A stretch of DNA of 64,000 nucleotides from the NCBI RefSeq assembly GCF_026262505.1, contig NC_067207.1:16460082-16524081 (forward strand), written 5' to 3'. Position numbers and translations under genes: made by a program. This DNA is from Trichomonas vaginalis G3. Its lineage: Eukaryota > Parabasalia > Trichomonadida > Trichomonadidae. This document shows, one piece after another, positions 44,031 through 54,868 of the stretch. The first letter of the stretch is position 1. Every line of letters begins with the position of its first letter. Under the pieces are notes generated by a model. That model searched no databases, was not told the DNA's origin, and worked only from the letters and a program-made list of their open reading frames with translations.

Positions 44031-45461
44031 ATGCTTCCAATTTTACTTTTATACCGCCAACGTGCTAAAGTTAATGTTGAAGGCAACTCCATTGTCCTAT
44101 ATTCTTATGGATATGAGAAAGGCGGAAAGTTTTCTGCCGCGATTACAAATGCTTCACAATCAACAACATTTCTCTTCCAGTTATGCACATTAGATGAGTT
44201 CAAAAATTTCACACAGTCACAGAAATCATATTGTGAAGACTTAATGTCCGTTTGTCACCTTAGCACACTTGAACCTGTTTATAATCAAGCTTCCAATACA
44301 AATATGACCGTTGATCAAGCCGGCCGTTATCTTACAGTCATTACAAACTGTGCCGGATCAGCATCAAACTACCTTCTTGATGTTAATTTTTCGAATCCAA
44401 ATTCACTTCTCTCAACAGATTTACAGCCATGCATTTACGGGAAGCCAATCATGACGGTATTCTTCGGCATTGGTATGATCTACTGGGTTATTAACTGGAT
44501 CCTTAATTTCAGAGGAACATCCGCTCTTCACATTTTCTACACCATTACTATCTTCTTTGCCTTCCTCTACATCTTTGTCGACACCTTCTACTACCATCAC
44601 TTCCATAAATCTGATGCAGAAACAGGAGCAACAGAATCTCATATTGTTTTCAGATTCCTTTGGCAATTCCTTCTTTTGGCCGGCCTCAGCTTCGTTTCAC
44701 AAGGCTACGGATACCTCGCTTCTTCATTTTCTGTCAAGAATATGATTTTAATTGTTTTATTATCCGCAGTTATCAATGCTTCCTTAATGGCATTCAACTA
44801 TATCTCAAGTCTTTCATATTCTGTCATTGTTATGGTCATTTTCGCCATTGCATTTTGCGTATATTTCAGAATGTTCATGTTCGGAGTCAACGAAGCCGTT
44901 TTAACTGTTCGCGCCCACATGTACGTCATTGCCGAACAAGGAATAGACCCATCTACAACTCCTTTGGTGAGGAAGATGAAGTTATATACGATTATGTTGT
45001 ATATTATTGTTGGATACTTCGGATTATTCCTTGCCCAACACATTATCTTCACTTTCTTCCCACTTCCAGACGCATATTCCGAACTCATCACTGATATCAT
45101 AAATTGCGCCATGGTTTATGGAGTCATTTTCCTGTTCAGACTGAGGAAAGAGAACACACGAGGCTACCAGACCATCGAAGAGGTCGGATTGGAGGTCCAG
45201 GAGTTCACACGCGAAGAAGTGCTCCAACTCAACTTCGACGACGTCATGGAGAGAGCGACAAACAAGTGGGATGGATCTGCTTTGCCTCCACAGCCAAGAA
45301 TTGTCGAGTCAAAGACAATTTCTCAGGACTTTGTCGAAGAAATTCAGACAGAAAAGGCTCCTCCAATGGATAACGCTGATATCCACGAGCAGCACTCCGA
45401 TGATGATAAAAAACCATCAACAAATGCAAGGGCTGATGTTGATGAAGGACTTCTTTTGTAA
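44031..45461 (+). CDS. Seven-transmembrane GOST / lung-7TM receptor-like protein
   Basis: 476 residues. A lumenal or extracellular N-terminal domain (about 1-135, with paired cysteines and N-glycosylation sites) is followed by seven hydrophobic segments at about 138-158, 164-186, 206-226, 236-256, 260-284, 316-338 and 350-370, and an acidic cytosolic tail. The LSFVSQGYGYL segment fits the conserved G-W/Y-G of the family. GOST proteins (GPR107/TMEM87 relatives) work in Golgi and endosomal trafficking. Codon use is richer in C and G than its surroundings, as in expressed trichomonad genes. The first ATG gives only a short hydrophobic start, so the signal sequence may be truncated or begin elsewhere. 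Confidence 0.75.
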   Translation: MLPILLLYRQRAKVNVEGNSIVLYSYGYEKGGKFSAAITNASQSTTFLFQLCTLDEFKNFTQSQKSYCEDLMSVCHLSTLEPVYNQASNTNMTVDQAGRYLTVITNCAGSASNYLLDVNFSNPNSLLSTDLQPCIYGKPIMTVFFGIGMIYWVINWILNFRGTSALHIFYTITIFFAFLYIFVDTFYYHHFHKSDAETGATESHIVFRFLWQFLLLAGLSFVSQGYGYLASSFSVKNMILIVLLSAVINASLMAFNYISSLSYSVIVMVIFAIAFCVYFRMFMFGVNEAVLTVRAHMYVIAEQGIDPSTTPLVRKMKLYTIMLYIIVGYFGLFLAQHIIFTFFPLPDAYSELITDIINCAMVYGVIFLFRLRKENTRGYQTIEEVGLEVQEFTREEVLQLNFDDVMERATNKWDGSALPPQPRIVESKTISQDFVEEIQTEKAPPMDNADIHEQHSDDDKKPSTNARADVDEGLLL

Positions 45462-45896
45462 AAAAATACATTTGACTTCTTAATTTTTTTTTTTACTTTT
45501 TACTTTTTTTTCTCTAATATTGAAGATCAAAAGAATCAATTTTTCGCGCTGACCCTTTCAAAAATTGAGGGAAAAAATCACATGAAAAATTGTAATTCTA
45601 TTGAATACGACTATTTTTGATTCAAATGCTGTTAAAAGAAATAAGCTTTTCCGACATTTTTTGGGTCGCTTCACACCCCCGAAAAAGTCAGAAAAGTGTA
45701 AATTTTTTAAAGGAGTTTTTTCTCTTTTTAATCAAGATATGACTTTTATTAATTATGTCACTTTTTATAAATAAAATATTTTATTTCTTATAAAAAAGCT
45801 ATAATATTTAGCTGCAAATTTTTTTGCGAGTTGATATCATAAACATATACTTGCAATTTTTAATAATTTCCTTGATGAAACCACTAAAAGTATCTA
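45462..45896. other. AT-rich intergenic region, nothing recognised
   Basis: Homopolymer-rich T/A sequence between the 7TM gene and the beta-helix family cluster. No ORF, repeat or RNA gene seen. Confidence 0.5.
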
Positions 45897-46820
45897 TTGG
45901 AAGCAATCTGTAATGAGTTTTGGGAAAAATATTTTCAAGAAACCAGTCCATCACCTGTTACCGATACAAATCCGGACATATCCAATTCGGATAATGCATT
46001 CATTTATAAATCGGTTTTTACTGATTTGCTAGATTATGCATATAAATTTGAAAACAAAGATAACCTTTATATATTATCAGAACAAAACAAGTTTTCTAAC
46101 GGTAAAGGCACCATTTATATTTATAGTAGATCACAAGTTGTACACCATCGTATTTGTTCATTTAATAACTCAGATAATAAGTTTATTTCCAATTCCTATC
46201 CAAATAGTATATCAGCAGAATGTTCTATATCAAGCTTCAATGATAGAGATACAGGCACATTGTATCAACTTCAAGGTCAAATAAACATTAAATCAGTGAA
46301 TTTTTCAAAATGCCAATCTTTCAAAGGCGCAGCTATTTATTTTAATGCAGTTTTAGATATAATTAATATAAGTTATTGCTTATTTGATTTATGCCATGCA
46401 ACATATTATTCATCAATATCCATCTCTAATTCAATAGCTAAATTAATGAAGTCAAACATCATAAATAATACTTATATGGACAATGGTTATGGAATTATTT
46501 TCGCTTTTGGAGCTTCTGATTATAAAATTAATATCGAAGATTGTATTTTTAAAGAAAATTGCAAAAATAGTTATGGAAAATATTTCGGTACAGGATATGA
46601 AGCATGCATTTATATCATCAGAACAATATCAGACTTAAAAACTGTAAATGAAGATGGAGGAACAATAGATATATCGCAAATGGACACAAGCAATTTTGAA
46701 AACATTTGATCTATAAATTCTCCATGTAATGTCATTTTTCTTCAACCCGAAACTTATGATTCATTATCTTCAATCACTTCTCCATCTTTAGCTTGTCCAG
46801 CATTATTAACTAAAAAATAA
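45897..46820 (+). pseudogene. Beta-helix-like surface protein paralogue 1
   Basis: A family member with blocks ILSEQNKFSNGKGTIYI, HHRICSFNNSDN, a GTLYQLQGQINIKSVNFSKC repeat, IEDCIFKENC and the conserved C-terminal end ACPALLTKK. The first family residue is encoded by TTG at 45897 with a stop four codons upstream and no ATG between. An in-frame TGA near 46708 precedes the conserved tail. Short repeated beta-strand units suggest a parallel beta-helix (Pmp-like) fold; the last residues are hydrophobic ending in KK. Probably decayed, unless non-ATG initiation is used. Confidence 0.65.
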
Positions 46821-46983
46821 AAAATGTAAATTAGAAGAAAACAAATTATCTATTGGTAGTATGAATATCAAAGTAGTTAATTATAACAGAACAAATTGCA
46901 TAGTATTATGTATTTTCTATTTCTAAATTTTTATTTGGAACTTTCCTTCAGCCTGAATTGAATTTTTCAAGATCAAATCAGAT

Positions 46984-47226
46984 ATGAGAGCAACAATCAT
47001 ATACACCAACGACCTTCAGTGTTTCAACTGCCACAAGGTCGACAGCTATATTTTCACATACTTCACAATCCAATACTTTGAGCCAGTTCTCGACTGGGAC
47101 ATCATTGCATACAAGGAGATTCAGAGCCCTAAACTCACCAATCCAGGCACAAGCAAACCATTCCAAGCTTGCTTCCAGTTTGGCAAAATCTTCTCAGCCT
47201 ACTACAACAAATTCCAACATGACTAA
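46984..47226 (+). CDS. Small hypothetical protein with GC-richer codons
   Basis: 80 residues beginning MRATIIYTNDLQCFNCHKVD. It is not recognised. The codon choice (many C-ending codons) stands out sharply from the AT-rich neighbours and resembles expressed trichomonad genes, which supports coding. It contains a CFNC pair, but no thioredoxin-type context. It might be a fragment of a larger conserved gene inserted between two family members. Confidence 0.45.
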   Translation: MRATIIYTNDLQCFNCHKVDSYIFTYFTIQYFEPVLDWDIIAYKEIQSPKLTNPGTSKPFQACFQFGKIFSAYYNKFQHD

Positions 47227-47505
47227 GCAATTTGTGCTAAGTATTTTACAAAATTTTATCACTTTTCTTCAAATTTACATCCTAACTCCTTCATTCTAAA
47301 GTCTGACGAATGTATTTCTGTAATAATTTGATTAACCTTAATTTTATATCGAACGACGATCAACATTCGTATATCCGATAACCTTATTTTTATTCCTTGA
47401 CCTCAAGGAATCCAATTTAGCAACTATATATTTGGCAATATGTTTTCAGAAGTAAATATTGTCAATAATTAGCATTGAACTCGAGAGAATAAGCATAGTT
47501 TTCAA

Positions 47506-48456
47506 ATGCAAACCATCTTTAATGATATTTGGGAAAGATATTATAGTCTTCCCTGTCCAATACCAATCACTAGTATAAATCCTAATATATCTGATGCAGG
47601 TGATGCATTTATTTACAGATCCTTATTCTTTGATTTACAAAATTATTCGATTTATTTCGATAGCGGCGATTATGATGTACTATCAGAAGAAAACAAGTTT
47701 TCGATTGGTAAAGGTACCATATATATCCAAGGCAACTCAAAAATTGTTAATCATCGATTTTGCTCTTTCAATAACATGAATCAAGGTTTCATTTACTGTT
47801 TTAAGGCAAACAGTACAGCAACAGAAGGATCTATTTTCAGTTTCAACAACATTTACCCAGAAATAGGTACATTGACTGAATATTTGGGACAAGCAAATAT
47901 AGAATCAATGAACTTTTCTAGATGCAAAGCATTTCAGGGCGCAGCTATTTTATGTTATGGATACATTTTGTCAAATACTAAATTAAATAATAGTATTTTT
48001 GGTTGTTATATCGATTCATGCAATGCAACTCAATATGGTATCGTTAATATAGGTTTAATTACTTATACCAAATTGATAAAATCTAATATTATAAACAATA
48101 CACAAGAAACTACTCAAGGGGGAATTATTTATGCTAAAAGATATTCTGCAAGAATTGATATACAATATTGCATTCTAAAAGACAACTGTCAAAATAACAA
48201 TGCACCATATTTCTCTACAGATGAGAATGCCCAAATATATATATACCACACAATATCCGATTCAAATTCAACAAGTGGATATACAATAGATATGTCGGAT
48301 ATGAAAACAAACCCATTTGAAAATAATTTTTTAGTAAATAATCCTTTTATATGTGATAAAACATCTTTAAAGAAGAGTAGGCCGAAAGTTCATATTTCAT
48401 TATATGCATTTTTACGTTGCATCTTATTTTGCCAAGCATTAATAACTAAAAAATGA
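47506..48456 (+). CDS. Beta-helix-like surface protein paralogue 2 (intact)
   Basis: 316 residues, the only member here with an ATG (MQTIFNDIWERYYSLPCPIP) and a full open frame. Blocks in order: VLSEENKFSIGKGTIYI, NHRFCSFNN, TATEGSIFSFNN, GQANIESMNFSRCKAFQGAA, LIKSNIINNTQETTQGGIIY, IDIQYCILKDNC, then a hydrophobic C-terminal segment (LYAFLRCILFCQALITKK). No N-terminal signal peptide is obvious. The repeated polar strand units suggest a beta-helix; the C-terminal hydrophobic stretch ending in KK could be a tail anchor. Function unknown. Confidence 0.65.
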   Translation: MQTIFNDIWERYYSLPCPIPITSINPNISDAGDAFIYRSLFFDLQNYSIYFDSGDYDVLSEENKFSIGKGTIYIQGNSKIVNHRFCSFNNMNQGFIYCFKANSTATEGSIFSFNNIYPEIGTLTEYLGQANIESMNFSRCKAFQGAAILCYGYILSNTKLNNSIFGCYIDSCNATQYGIVNIGLITYTKLIKSNIINNTQETTQGGIIYAKRYSARIDIQYCILKDNCQNNNAPYFSTDENAQIYIYHTISDSNSTSGYTIDMSDMKTNPFENNFLVNNPFICDKTSLKKSRPKVHISLYAFLRCILFCQALITKK

Positions 48457-48752
48457 CAATATCCCAATTGAAATTATTAACTTTTCACAGTAACTTTTTA
48501 TATTACATATAAATCATAGGTAATGTGTATATATATATATATAGATCTAGTATTTTGGGAAGTTCAAAGTAAATGCCAGTTATTTAAAGATTTCCAAATT
48601 TGAATTTTTATTACTATTGAATAACCAGTTTTAGTTTTTATTGTTTGCATCAAAAATTTGTTACTAATAAAAACTACTTGCTTGAAATGATATAATATGA
48701 ATAAAAATGCGTTAGGAAACATTAGTTTCAAGATAATAGCCAAAAACTTCTC

Positions 48753-49670
48753 CTGGATATTAATCTTGCTGAAATTTGGTCACAATATTTTGGTGTTCCC
48801 TGCCCAGATCATATTACTGGCACTAATCCTAATACACCTGATTCCGCAAATGCATTTGTTTATAAATGTCTTTTTAGTGATTTATCAAACTATGCTATTA
48901 ACTATGACATTTACTTGCTATCAGAAGAAAACCAGTTTTCCAACGGTTATGGTACCGTCTATATTGGAGGTAACTCACATGCCGTTCATAACCGCTTCAT
49001 CTCTTTCAATAATTCACAGAATAATTTCATTTTCAGTGCGTTTGTGAATAGTACAGTAACGCATGGATCTATCACAGGCTATAATAGAGATTCTGCAGGT
49101 GGTTTATTTCAAATGCAAGGACAAATTAAAATCGAATCAATAAATTTTTCTCGATGCGTTTGTGATGAAGGACCGGCTATCCTTTGCTACGAAGTATCTA
49201 ATTTAGTAAATGCTTGCTGTTGTTTCATTGACTCATGTCTTGCGAGAAATTCTGTAACGATTCGTTTTACTTCGACAAGTGCCCATCTGATTAAATCCAA
49301 TATCAGAAACAATACTCAAATGAGTTCAAGCGCTGGCGTGGTTTGTATTTCGGGCGATTCTAACTGTAGACTTGATATCGAAGATTGCATATTCAAAGGG
49401 AATTGTCAAGATGGAATAGGGGCATATTTTTCTACTTATGGAGAAGCTTCTATATATATCAATTGAACAATATCTGACTTAAAGACAACATTCAACGAAT
49501 TTGGAGGGCAGATATATATGTCTGAAATGCTCACTGCTCCATTCAATATTAACTACATATTATGCTCAGTATCTAAGATCCGCTTAAATAATCATGCAAG
49601 TGCATTAAGATCAATTTATAACCTAATATTTTCTTGTTTATTTTGTCCTGCATTATTTACTAAAAAATAA
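48753..49670 (+). pseudogene. Beta-helix-like surface protein paralogue 3
   Basis: Same family order (LLSEENQFSNGYGTVYIGGN; THGSITGYNRDSAG; RCVCDEGPAILCYE; LIKSNIRNNTQ; LDIEDCIFKGNCQDG) with C-terminus FCPALFTKK. The codon at the family start position is CTG (48753) rather than ATG. An in-frame TGA near 49464 precedes the conserved tail. Very probably a pseudogene, though only lightly damaged. Confidence 0.6.
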
Positions 49671-49936
49671 TACTTATAACACAGCTATCCTTTAAGTACC
49701 AATTTTGATTATTTCTATAGGAAACCTCTTATAATTATACTGTTCACTAAATCTCAGGTCCAGAATTTTCTGAAGATTTGGACCCGAAATTTTGAAATTG
49801 TGGTACTTTATTTTCAGCAAATAGATTAAAAAAGAAATCTTTTATGATATAGCATCTAACAACCACAATCATTGCCATATAATTTCATAAATAAAATATT
49901 TTAAATCATTTTTGTGATAATATCTAGACAATTTTT

Positions 49937-50630
49937 TTGGAAACAAATTTTAATGAAATATCGGAAAGATTTTTTAGTTTTCCATGCCCAGTTCCTGTCA
50001 CTGATATAAATCGACGCATTCCTGCTACAGAAAATGCATTCATTTATAAATCAATTTTTAAAGACTTGTCTAGATTTGCTATTTACTTTTATGAAAAAGA
50101 TAACTATTCCTTTTTATCGCTCGAAAATGAGTTTTCCAATGGTCAAGGAACCGTATATATGCAAGGAAATTTACAATTTGTCAATCATCACTTTTGTTCC
50201 TATAATAACTCAGTTTTTAATTACATCTACTGCAAAGATGGAAATAATTCTGTTACTGAATAGCAATTCTTATGGGTCATTGTATCAAACTAGAGGCCAA
50301 ATAAATATTGAGTCAGTGAACCTTTCGCGATCCATATCAGATGATGAAACAGTATTTGAAAAGGGAATAGTATCAATTAGTGGTTCATCAATACACAGAA
50401 TTGATATAGAAGATTGTATATTTGACAAAAATTATCAAAACCGTTTAGGAAAATATTTCAGTACCGAATATGAAGCATCAATATATATATTCAGAACAAC
50501 ATCAGATGCAAAAACAAAATACGAAGGAGGCGGGCCTATAGACATGTCCATGATGGATACGGATCAATTTGAAAATAATTTTTCTATACATTTATATTTT
50601 CGTTTTCTGATTTATTTCACTAAACATTAA
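49937..50630 (+). pseudogene. Beta-helix-like surface protein paralogue 4, internally deleted
   Basis: N-terminal family blocks (ISERFFSFPCPVPVTDIN; LSLENEFSNGQGTVYMQGN; NHHFCSYNNS) and C-terminal blocks (RIDIEDCIFDKNYQN; YEASIYIFRTTSDAKTKYEG; FTKH end) are present. The central region with the GAAI and SNIINN units is largely missing and the frame changes near 50262. The first family residue is TTG. Confidence 0.6.
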
Positions 50631-50853
50631 TCGACTACCTTATTTTTGACACACACAATTCTTACAAATGAGTACGATATAATTTACAATTTGAACTTGT
50701 CAGATAATTTTTTTAATTTGAACACGCATAAAATATTTTATATATGTGCAAATTAGTTATTTGGTTCGTATGAAGTACTTTATAGTGCTTTTCCATCTCT
50801 GCAAAAGAAGAAGATAGCAAAAAGAAAAATAAATTAATAATAATAAATACAAT

Positions 50854-51310
50854 TTACATTAATATAAAAACAGCAATGTGAGAAATAAGAATATTGATAG
50901 TTGAGTGTGAATTCATTTTGCATGAGAAACCACTGCAATATGTTGAAGAACCTAAATTAAGACCACTTTTGACAAGCATAGAAACAAGTGTTTTGTTCAT
51001 CTGGTTCTGGATAAGTGTTCCACAAACAAGAAGAGGACAGTTTCGGAATGCATCTGATTCAATAATAACAACACTAGATGGAATATTGATTTGACGAAGA
51101 TTAACACAACCTTCGAATGAACTTCGACCAATTCGTAAAAGACTCATCTCTGGAAGAAGAACACTTGAAAGATGGATGCATCCAATGAATGCACTGTCTT
51201 CAACAACTTCGACACCTTCAAGAAGATAGAAGTATGAGCGTCGTGATGCAGGTGGAGAGACATTATAGATACAAGGTGATGTGAATTTTGCATCCCTGAG
51301 ATGGACGATA
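50854..51310 (-). pseudogene. BspA-like LRR fragment, 3' end of a gene
   Basis: A continuous minus-strand frame with LRR_5 units EGVEVVEDSAFIGCIHLSSV, EMSLLRIGRSSFEGCVNLRQ and INIPSSVVIIESDAFRNC, followed by a C-terminal segment with a hydrophobic end. The 5' part is missing; the open frame dissolves into the hairpin region beyond 51310. It is closer in style to the LRR gene at 54869 than to copies A/B, so these two pieces may belong to one gene family or an ancestral pair. Confidence 0.65.
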
Positions 51311-51373
51311 CACCCAAAGTGTCACCTTTTTGGGATAACAAAAATTTATATATATGAGAGTTCTGCAAATCAT

Positions 51374-52012
51374 ATGCACAATATCTATTCTGCCTGACTT
51401 CTTGTATATAGGAGTCAGGCCGAATAGATATTGTGCATGTGGCAATATAAGTATTTCCGAGATTGCCATCGTGCGCTATAGTACACTACTTCTCCTTGGT
51501 CCTAGCTCGGTTCCAAGGATATCAGTGTTCAAGGATTTGGCAAGGTCCTTCTGAAGTCTCTCATTCGATGAGAGATTTCGGAAGAACCTTGCCTTAGAGT
51601 ATTCCAACTCTTGTTCTCTTGTCCCTGAATAGTCAGAAAAGCTATTTGACTACTTAAGGCAGAGATTATCCGAGGTCCCTCATTTGATGAGAGGCCTTGG
51701 ATAATCTTTGCCTTAAAGTTGTACACTTATAGTCCATCAGAATGTAAGTATACACGGATAGGACAGCTTTCTTCTGAAGTCTTAGATTTGATGAGAAGCC
51801 TCAGAAGAAAACTGTCCTATTTTATAATAGGAGGAGTTTCAGAAGCTCCAGAGCTCCCTTTCGTAAGGAATAGGAGCTTTGGAGCTCCTGGTTCGAAGAT
51901 GTGCTTCGCATCTTTCATCAGCATAGGATATTTATCAACTGGGACTCTGTTGATGAAGACTCAGGAGCTCCAAGGCTCCCTCTCGTAACGATTAGGAGCT
52001 TTGTAGCTCCTG
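51374..52012. repeat. Array of six long hairpins
   Basis: Successive inverted repeats at 51374-51438 (26-bp arms, one mismatch), 51539-51593, 51654-51716, 51758-51820, 51844-51887 and 51961-52012. The second and third share the core CTCATT-n-GATGAGAG with each other and with 7256-7306; nearly all arm mismatches are transitions. Outer arms differ between hairpins. A smaller one, AAGATG-tgcttcg-CATCTT, lies near 51895. No ORF uses them. Possibly foldback-type element remnants or structured RNA. Confidence 0.75.
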
Positions 52013-52028
52013 AAGGTAAGGTAGGATT

Positions 52029-54326
52029 GCTCTGATCGAGAGGTTATCGATTTTGTAATTTAATCGTCGTCGTTATCGATTTTGTAATTTAATCGTTATC
52101 GTCTTTTTCTAAACGTGCATTTTTACATTAAAAGCAATGCAACTCCAAAATTAATTGGTATTTAGACTTTAATTAGGTGCAGACAAACGAAATGCAGTCC
52201 GAATATTTTGGTGATATATGAATTACATAAATTTAGGGAAATTGAAATTATATCTTTTTAAATTTTTAGGAAAACAGATTTATAGAATTGTTTAAGTCAT
52301 CAAAATAATGCAGACTTAGGTCAAATTTTCCAAATTTAATCATTTGCAAGACTTTCAAGCGACTTCAAAATGTCGAAATATAAGTCCAAAAATAAAATTA
52401 CGATTACAGTCTATCCTCAATTATTATCACGCTAATTATTGAGTGACCCATGCGTTCGTATGTATGTAATACCTTTTAAAAAGGAGATGAGAGAGATAAA
52501 CTACATTTACAATTTAAATCTGATGTATTTACTTGTTACATTTACAAATGTAAATGTTTCTCGTAATGTTTACATTTTGTAAGTATAACGAATAAAAATG
52601 ACGCACTTTTTTTACAAAGTCAAATTATGCGAGACAACTTTACTTGTTACATTTACAAATGTAAATGTTTCTCGTAATGTTTACATTTTGTAAGTATAAC
52701 GAATAAAAATGACGCACTTTTTTTACAAAGTCAAATTATTGTTCGATTTTTGCAGCTTGTAAACGATTAATTGTATAAAGCAATTGATATTAGCACGACA
52801 TAACTGAATAATTCTAATATTGAAATCAAAAGCCCTTAAAATATCATGATATTTTAATTTCATAACAAATCTAGGAGACTATTTGATGAAAACATATCCG
52901 ATGTGGGTTTTGTTGTATTATATAACTTGTTATTGACTTCTTAGCTTTCCAAATTTTTTTCGATAATGAGAAAACGAATGAAAAATCAACATTTGGTCCA
53001 TTTAAAATTTGATTTGTTTACATTTTTTTTACTTTTTGAATTTCAATTTATATTTTCCTCAAGAAATACTTTAGATTTTAAGAAACTAAATCATATAATC
53101 TACTAAGAAAATATATTAAATCCTATAATACTCAAAGTTTTGTGATAAATCCGATCTTTTTTATTTTACTTTTATTATGTTTTTTGCAAACTTAAGGTCC
53201 TCACTAGGTAAAACATAATACTCTTTGAAGTTAAGTATTTTCACAAAGAGAGGACCAACAATATCAAAAGATTGAATAAAGATTTGTATTATTTTATTTA
53301 TTTTTAAGAACATGTTTGGAAAACACTTACTTCGTTCTACAAATGTGTATCTCTTTATATCAAAGATTCTTCTCAAATTATTGAGAGACTTCTCTCAAAA
53401 AAAGGAAAATTTGATAACTAAAAAAAATTATGGCATAACCTCTCGTTTTGCATAGATATATATTTACATGGTCACAGAGCTTATTTTCATTGTCAAAACT
53501 TAAAAATTTTTAGTGGACTATACCCTTAATAGGATAAAAAAAAAAGAATTTACACTCTCTCACTTTGAAAACGTAGAAAATGCCAATCTATTGGTATACA
53601 TTTTAGTTTTGTTAAGTTTACAAAACGATTACTCTAGATTTTAAAGAGTTATCAAGAATTTAGAGAATATCCTTCTCAAAACAACTTCAATAGCGAAGGA
53701 TTAGTATTGAATCGGATTTGTAACATAATTATAGTACATTACAATACAATTTCTCCGATTTTTAAATATTTTTGAAATATTTACAAAATATGCTCTTTCT
53801 ATCATCGATACTTTAATACAGAGCAAATTTAGTAAATGTCATCACGTTATTTTTTCATAAATCGTTTTCGAACTTTTGAAATATTTATTTTAAACCAGTT
53901 TTCTACATTTAATATGTGAATTATATCAAAAGTAGATGGGCGATACTTGTAAATCTATTTAAACTATTAGTTTGCTATTATTGAAGAACTTTATAATTTT
54001 TTTTTCTTATGTATGGAATTAAAGATAATTTTGCCGATTCCAACTGGTTTTTCTATATGAGTTAAATATGCCAAGTGAAATTGGACTTGCCAATATTGTA
54101 AATTGAAGTATGGACTATATATCGATTTTCATTGATTGATGAATAACTCGGAGTAATGTAATTGTTGATAATGAAAAATAGTTTTCAATTGCTGGTAAGG
54201 GCCAATGTATGTTCAATAGCTCCGAAAGCAAAAAATGCACGTTTAGAAAAAGACGATAACGATTAAATTACAAAATCGATAACGATGACGATTAAATTAC
54301 AAAATCAATAATGACCCGCTCTGATC
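52029..54326. mobile_element. MULE-like non-autonomous transposon with 9-bp target duplication
   Basis: Identical 9-bp GCTCTGATC at 52029-52037 and 54318-54326 flanks a 2,280-bp element with inverted ends of about 87 bp (52038-52124 and 54231-54317). The ends contain two direct copies of TTATCGATTTTGTAATTTAA. Nine-base duplications and long TIRs are characteristic of Mutator-like elements, which are known in T. vaginalis. No transposase ORF. A perfect 100-bp direct duplication lies at 52528-52627 and 52639-52738. It interrupts the hairpin array. Confidence 0.75.
52528..52738 (+). repeat. 100-bp direct duplication inside the MULE-like element
   Basis: Units starting TTTACTTGTTACATTTACAA at 52528 and 52639 (period 111) appear identical. 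Each contains an inner palindrome TTTACAAATGTAAA. Confidence 0.8.
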
Positions 54327-54445
54327 TCTAATCAGTAGATGCCATGCCTCATTATGGACTCTACTGACAAGAGATCAAGAGCTCCAAGGACTCCCTTTTT
54401 AGCTAGTGGCATTCTCACCATTTAGTAGGATCGCTGATCCTACTA
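54318..54445. repeat. Right part of the hairpin array (two hairpins)
   Basis: 54318-54382 pairs GCTCTGATCTCTAATCAGTAG with CTACTGACAAGAGATCAAGAGC (one bulge). 54423-54445 is the near-perfect palindrome TAGTAGGATC-gct-GATCCTACTA. These continue the array on the other side of the MULE-like insertion. Confidence 0.6.
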
Positions 54446-54868
54446 ATGAAGTGATCACTTAATATACGTTTTGAATAAATTGAATTTTTTTACAAAAATT
54501 TAGTATTTTTTATAAACATCACATATATATTATAAATACGTAAATATATTCTTTAATTCAATAAATTCAATTAGGTTTCGGGCTGGGTATCCCAGCCCCA
54601 AGTATTCAATTTTATTCAATTTTTTTAGAATTTTGGGTTGGGGTACCCAGACCAAAACAAACTTTATATTTTGATGTGTAGATGCGTATGTGTACATCAT
54701 TATTGCGTTATATATATTATATTTTTAATGAAAAAAAATCTGATTCAAAAAATTATCACTAATTAGTTGATAATATAAAGAAAAAATATATAAATTGTAT
54801 GTTTTGAGAGTATTTATCCACATTCACTCATATGAATTTCATTAAATAGTGTCTTTTTACTCCAAAAT
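54446..54868. other. AT-rich spacer with a short GC palindrome
   Basis: Holds a lone GC-rich palindrome GGGCTGGGTATCCCAGCCC at 54580-54598 and a weaker relative near 54640. No gene seen. Confidence 0.5.

Noticed and set aside
44421-45471. Several minus-strand and frame-shifted ORFs over the 7TM gene
   Set aside because: Shadows of a real gene with higher GC content; the plus-strand frame has seven membrane segments and family motifs.
45897-50630. Bacterial origin (horizontal transfer) of the beta-helix family
   Set aside because: Strong AT bias and multiple decayed local paralogues fit a long-resident host family; nothing in the window points to a recent donor.
51354-51988. ORFs of 65-89 codons across the hairpin array
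   Set aside because: They run through inverted repeats on both strands, a by-product of palindromes, with no protein similarity.
53161-53376. 71-codon frame inside the MULE-like element
   Set aside because: No transposase motif, AT-driven composition; likely chance.
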